DNA of 64,000 nt from JAEINY01 sp942490535 (lineage in GTDB: Bacteria > Bacteroidota > Bacteroidia > Bacteroidales > Marinilabiliaceae): positions 620,001 through 684,000 of the forward strand of contig CALNXQ010000002.1 in the NCBI GenBank assembly GCA_942490535.1. Reading direction: 5' to 3'. Made by a program: the position numbers and the translations under genes. Below the pieces are notes generated by a model, which made no database searches, had not been told where the DNA came from, and worked only from the letters and a program-made list of their open reading frames with translations. Numbering within the stretch: the first letter of the stretch is position 1; each line of letters starts with the position of its first letter. This document shows positions 62,515 to 64,000 of the stretch, piece after piece.

Positions 62515-64000
62515 CTATTGATGTTCTTTTTTTAGATCCAGTAAAATGACTCCGTTTTTACCTTTTTCGCCATATTTATCAGTCGCATTTTTCTCTTTCA
62601 ACACCGTAACCTCCTCAATATCTACACTTCTTATCTTCTCCAATTCAGCATGCGACAACTCTTTTCCATCAACAATATACAAGGGTTGATTCTTACTTCC
62701 TTGGCCTTTGATTTTGATGATAGAACCTGGGGAAGATGTATCCTGCCGCTTAATCCTAATTACTTCAGCACCTGGTTCATTTTCATCGCTTTCTGCTTTT
62801 GAGGAAACAATAACAACCCCACTTTCAGCCTCGTCACCATATGCCACAACGGCTTCTTTCCCTTTTAGAACTTCAATGGATTCAATTTCCTCCGGGTTAA
62901 TACCTGAGATTTCTGCCATCTTCTTTCCATCTACAACGAATAAAGGTGAATTTTCACCTCCATTACCCTTAATCCGAATACGGCTGCCCTCCTGACTCTT
63001 CTCTTTCGTGCTTATTTCAATCGCTCCAACGGAAGCCCGGTCGCCATATTTCTCAGTGGCATCCGTACCCTTTAACACATTCATGGATTGGATGCGCTTT
63101 GTATCTAACAACTCAACCACCTTCTCCGATACCTCTTCCTCATCAATAAAATAAAGAGCTTTATCCTTTTGGGGGCTATCTTGAAGCATGAAAACAAATT
63201 TTAATTCCAACGTTTTCCCCCTCCAATTAACATTAGTTATCGTTGGTAAAGAGCGCAAAACCCGATCCATTTCACCTTCGAGCATTTCCCGAGCGGCCTT
63301 CTTCTCTGATTCAGAATAATGTTTACCATCAGTGTTCTTATTATAACTGACAACAACCACCTCATCCATCTTCACCACATTATTCCCGCTAGCGTTTCCT
63401 CTTACTGGTTTTCCCGGCTGCCCATCTTTATTCACACTGATATGTGCAATCACTTCCCCTTGCAGACCTACTTTTTGAGCGTCATGCGGGTATTTGATAT
63501 TTCGAGCCAAAAATTCCCGAAGTTCCTGACTATCCTTAATACTTGTGGGCGTATCCTTTTTTTGTTGACCATCCACTGATTTATCCGGATCGGTAAAAGC
63601 CAAGAGCATCATCCCAAATAAGGGAACAATCAATACTACTTTTATCCAACCGATGAAACGATTTGTATTTGCTTTATTCATCATGACAATGCGTTTTTTC
63701 GTGAGTTTTCGATTAAAATTATTAACCAGTCGCATGGATTGTTTTCCTGGCATAAGATGAATTAAGGAGTATTGATAGGTCTTGGCTTGTGCGCTTTGCC
63801 TGATCATAGCGTTGTCAACACAATATTCATGGTTTTGAGCAATTAATTTGCGTAACCACCAGGCAAAAGGATTCCACCAATGAAAAATCAATATCCATTC
63901 AACCAGAGAGCGATCCACGGAGTGCCACTGATCACAATGTGTTTTCTCATGCTCGAGCACGAGCTGTTTGTCGGACTTTTCCTCCAGATACTCCGGAATA
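62515..64000 (-). CDS. M56 (BlaR1-like) peptidase with TonB-like and TonB-receptor-plug-like domains (5' end outside window)
   Basis: The frame is open through the right edge (it reads IPEYLEEKSDKQLVLEHEKT before the first in-frame GTG at 63960). The zinc motif HEKTH with CDQWHSVDRSLVEWILIFHW is the M56 signature. One membrane span follows (IGWIKVVLIVPLFGMMLLAF). Outside it come a TonB C-terminal-like domain (REFLARNIKYPHDAQKVGLQ) that contains a TonB-box-like MDEVVVVSY (63343-63369), and then three plug-like repeats: KALYFIDEEEV...NVLKGTDATEKYG, PLFVVDGKKM...IESIEVLKGKEA and PLYIVDGKEL...EEVTVLKEKNATDKYG. They mimic the plug of SusC receptors. A BlaI-type repressor may lie upstream, outside the window. 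Confidence 0.88.
   Translation of the reverse strand, partial: IPEYLEEKSDKQLVLEHEKTHCDQWHSVDRSLVEWILIFHWWNPFAWWLRKLIAQNHEYCVDNAMIRQSAQAKTYQYSLIHLMPGKQSMRLVNNFNRKLTKKRIVMMNKANTNRFIGWIKVVLIVPLFGMMLLAFTDPDKSVDGQQKKDTPTSIKDSQELREFLARNIKYPHDAQKVGLQGEVIAHISVNKDGQPGKPVRGNASGNNVVKMDEVVVVSYNKNTDGKHYSESEKKAAREMLEGEMDRVLRSLPTITNVNWRGKTLELKFVFMLQDSPQKDKALYFIDEEEVSEKVVELLDTKRIQSMNVLKGTDATEKYGDRASVGAIEISTKEKSQEGSRIRIKGNGGENSPLFVVDGKKMAEISGINPEEIESIEVLKGKEAVVAYGDEAESGVVIVSSKAESDENEPGAEVIRIKRQDTSSPGSIIKIKGQGSKNQPLYIVDGKELSHAELEKIRSVDIEEVTVLKEKNATDKYGEKGKNGVILLDLKKEHQ

Overview
The window reads as chromosomal DNA of a Bacteroidota species (gliding/marine Bacteroidales-Cytophagales type). The signs are a SusC/SusD pair under an ECF sigma/FecR regulator, type IX secretion (T9SS) sorting domains of both classes (type A and the gliding-associated type B), PorP/SprF and PorE-like proteins, two-component propeller and PAS histidine kinases, and Bacteroidota-style -7 boxes (TAnnTTTG). 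No rRNA, tRNA or CRISPR array was seen.

Layout. (1) 1-7.7 kb, minus strand: a nutrient-uptake locus in the order ECF sigma, FecR anti-sigma, STN-containing SusC, SusD, then a Tat-exported Gfo/Idh/MocA (GH109-like) enzyme cut by the window edge. (2) 8-23.5 kb: mostly housekeeping and envelope genes: an acetyltransferase-like protein, YitT, an RluA-type pseudouridine synthase, a secreted M6 protease with a T9SS tail, an EamA permease, a pair of lipid A deacylase-like outer-membrane enzymes (LpxR-like and PagL-like), a DUF4251 protein, a large periplasmic-propeller histidine kinase, a NicO/UreH-like permease, a zinc-ribbon NUDIX enzyme and a coiled-coil protein. (3) 23.5-46.1 kb: two decayed copies of one IS4-type element, in the same orientation, flank the largest genes of the window: a 3293-residue T9SS-exported protein and a tightly packed three-gene adhesin cassette (1941-residue PKD/cadherin-like protein with type B sorting domain, PorP/SprF protein, TPR/PD40/OmpA protein). 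The second IS copy is fused to a wrecked sulfatase gene. (4) 46.2-54.2 kb: a GH2 beta-galactosidase, a YfcC-type transporter and the histidine-degradation pair hutI-ftcD. (5) 54.3-56.4 kb: an apparently intact two-ORF IS66 element with a perfect 8-bp target duplication. (6) 56.8-64 kb: an orphan FecR-domain lipoprotein, a PAS histidine kinase, a hotdog thioesterase, a free-standing archaeal-type threonyl-tRNA editing domain, a membrane/GNAT-like fusion and an M56 (BlaR1-like) peptidase with TonB-like and TonB-receptor-plug-like modules that runs off the right edge.

How the genes work together. Region 1 should sense and import a glycan or glycoconjugate through trans-envelope signalling. The T9SS products (M6 protease, giant protein, PKD adhesin) depend on a secretion core not in this window, but the adhesin brings its own PorP/SprF and OmpA partners. 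The LpxR/PagL pair would act on lipid A acylation at the outer leaflet. The most distinctive observations are a 40-bp perfect palindrome with an associated frameshift in one IS4 copy, which looks like a hairpin-templated mutation; the M56 peptidase that imitates both TonB and a TonB receptor plug; and the stand-alone Thr-tRNA editing domain. All function calls come from reading the sequence and motif memory, with no database search.
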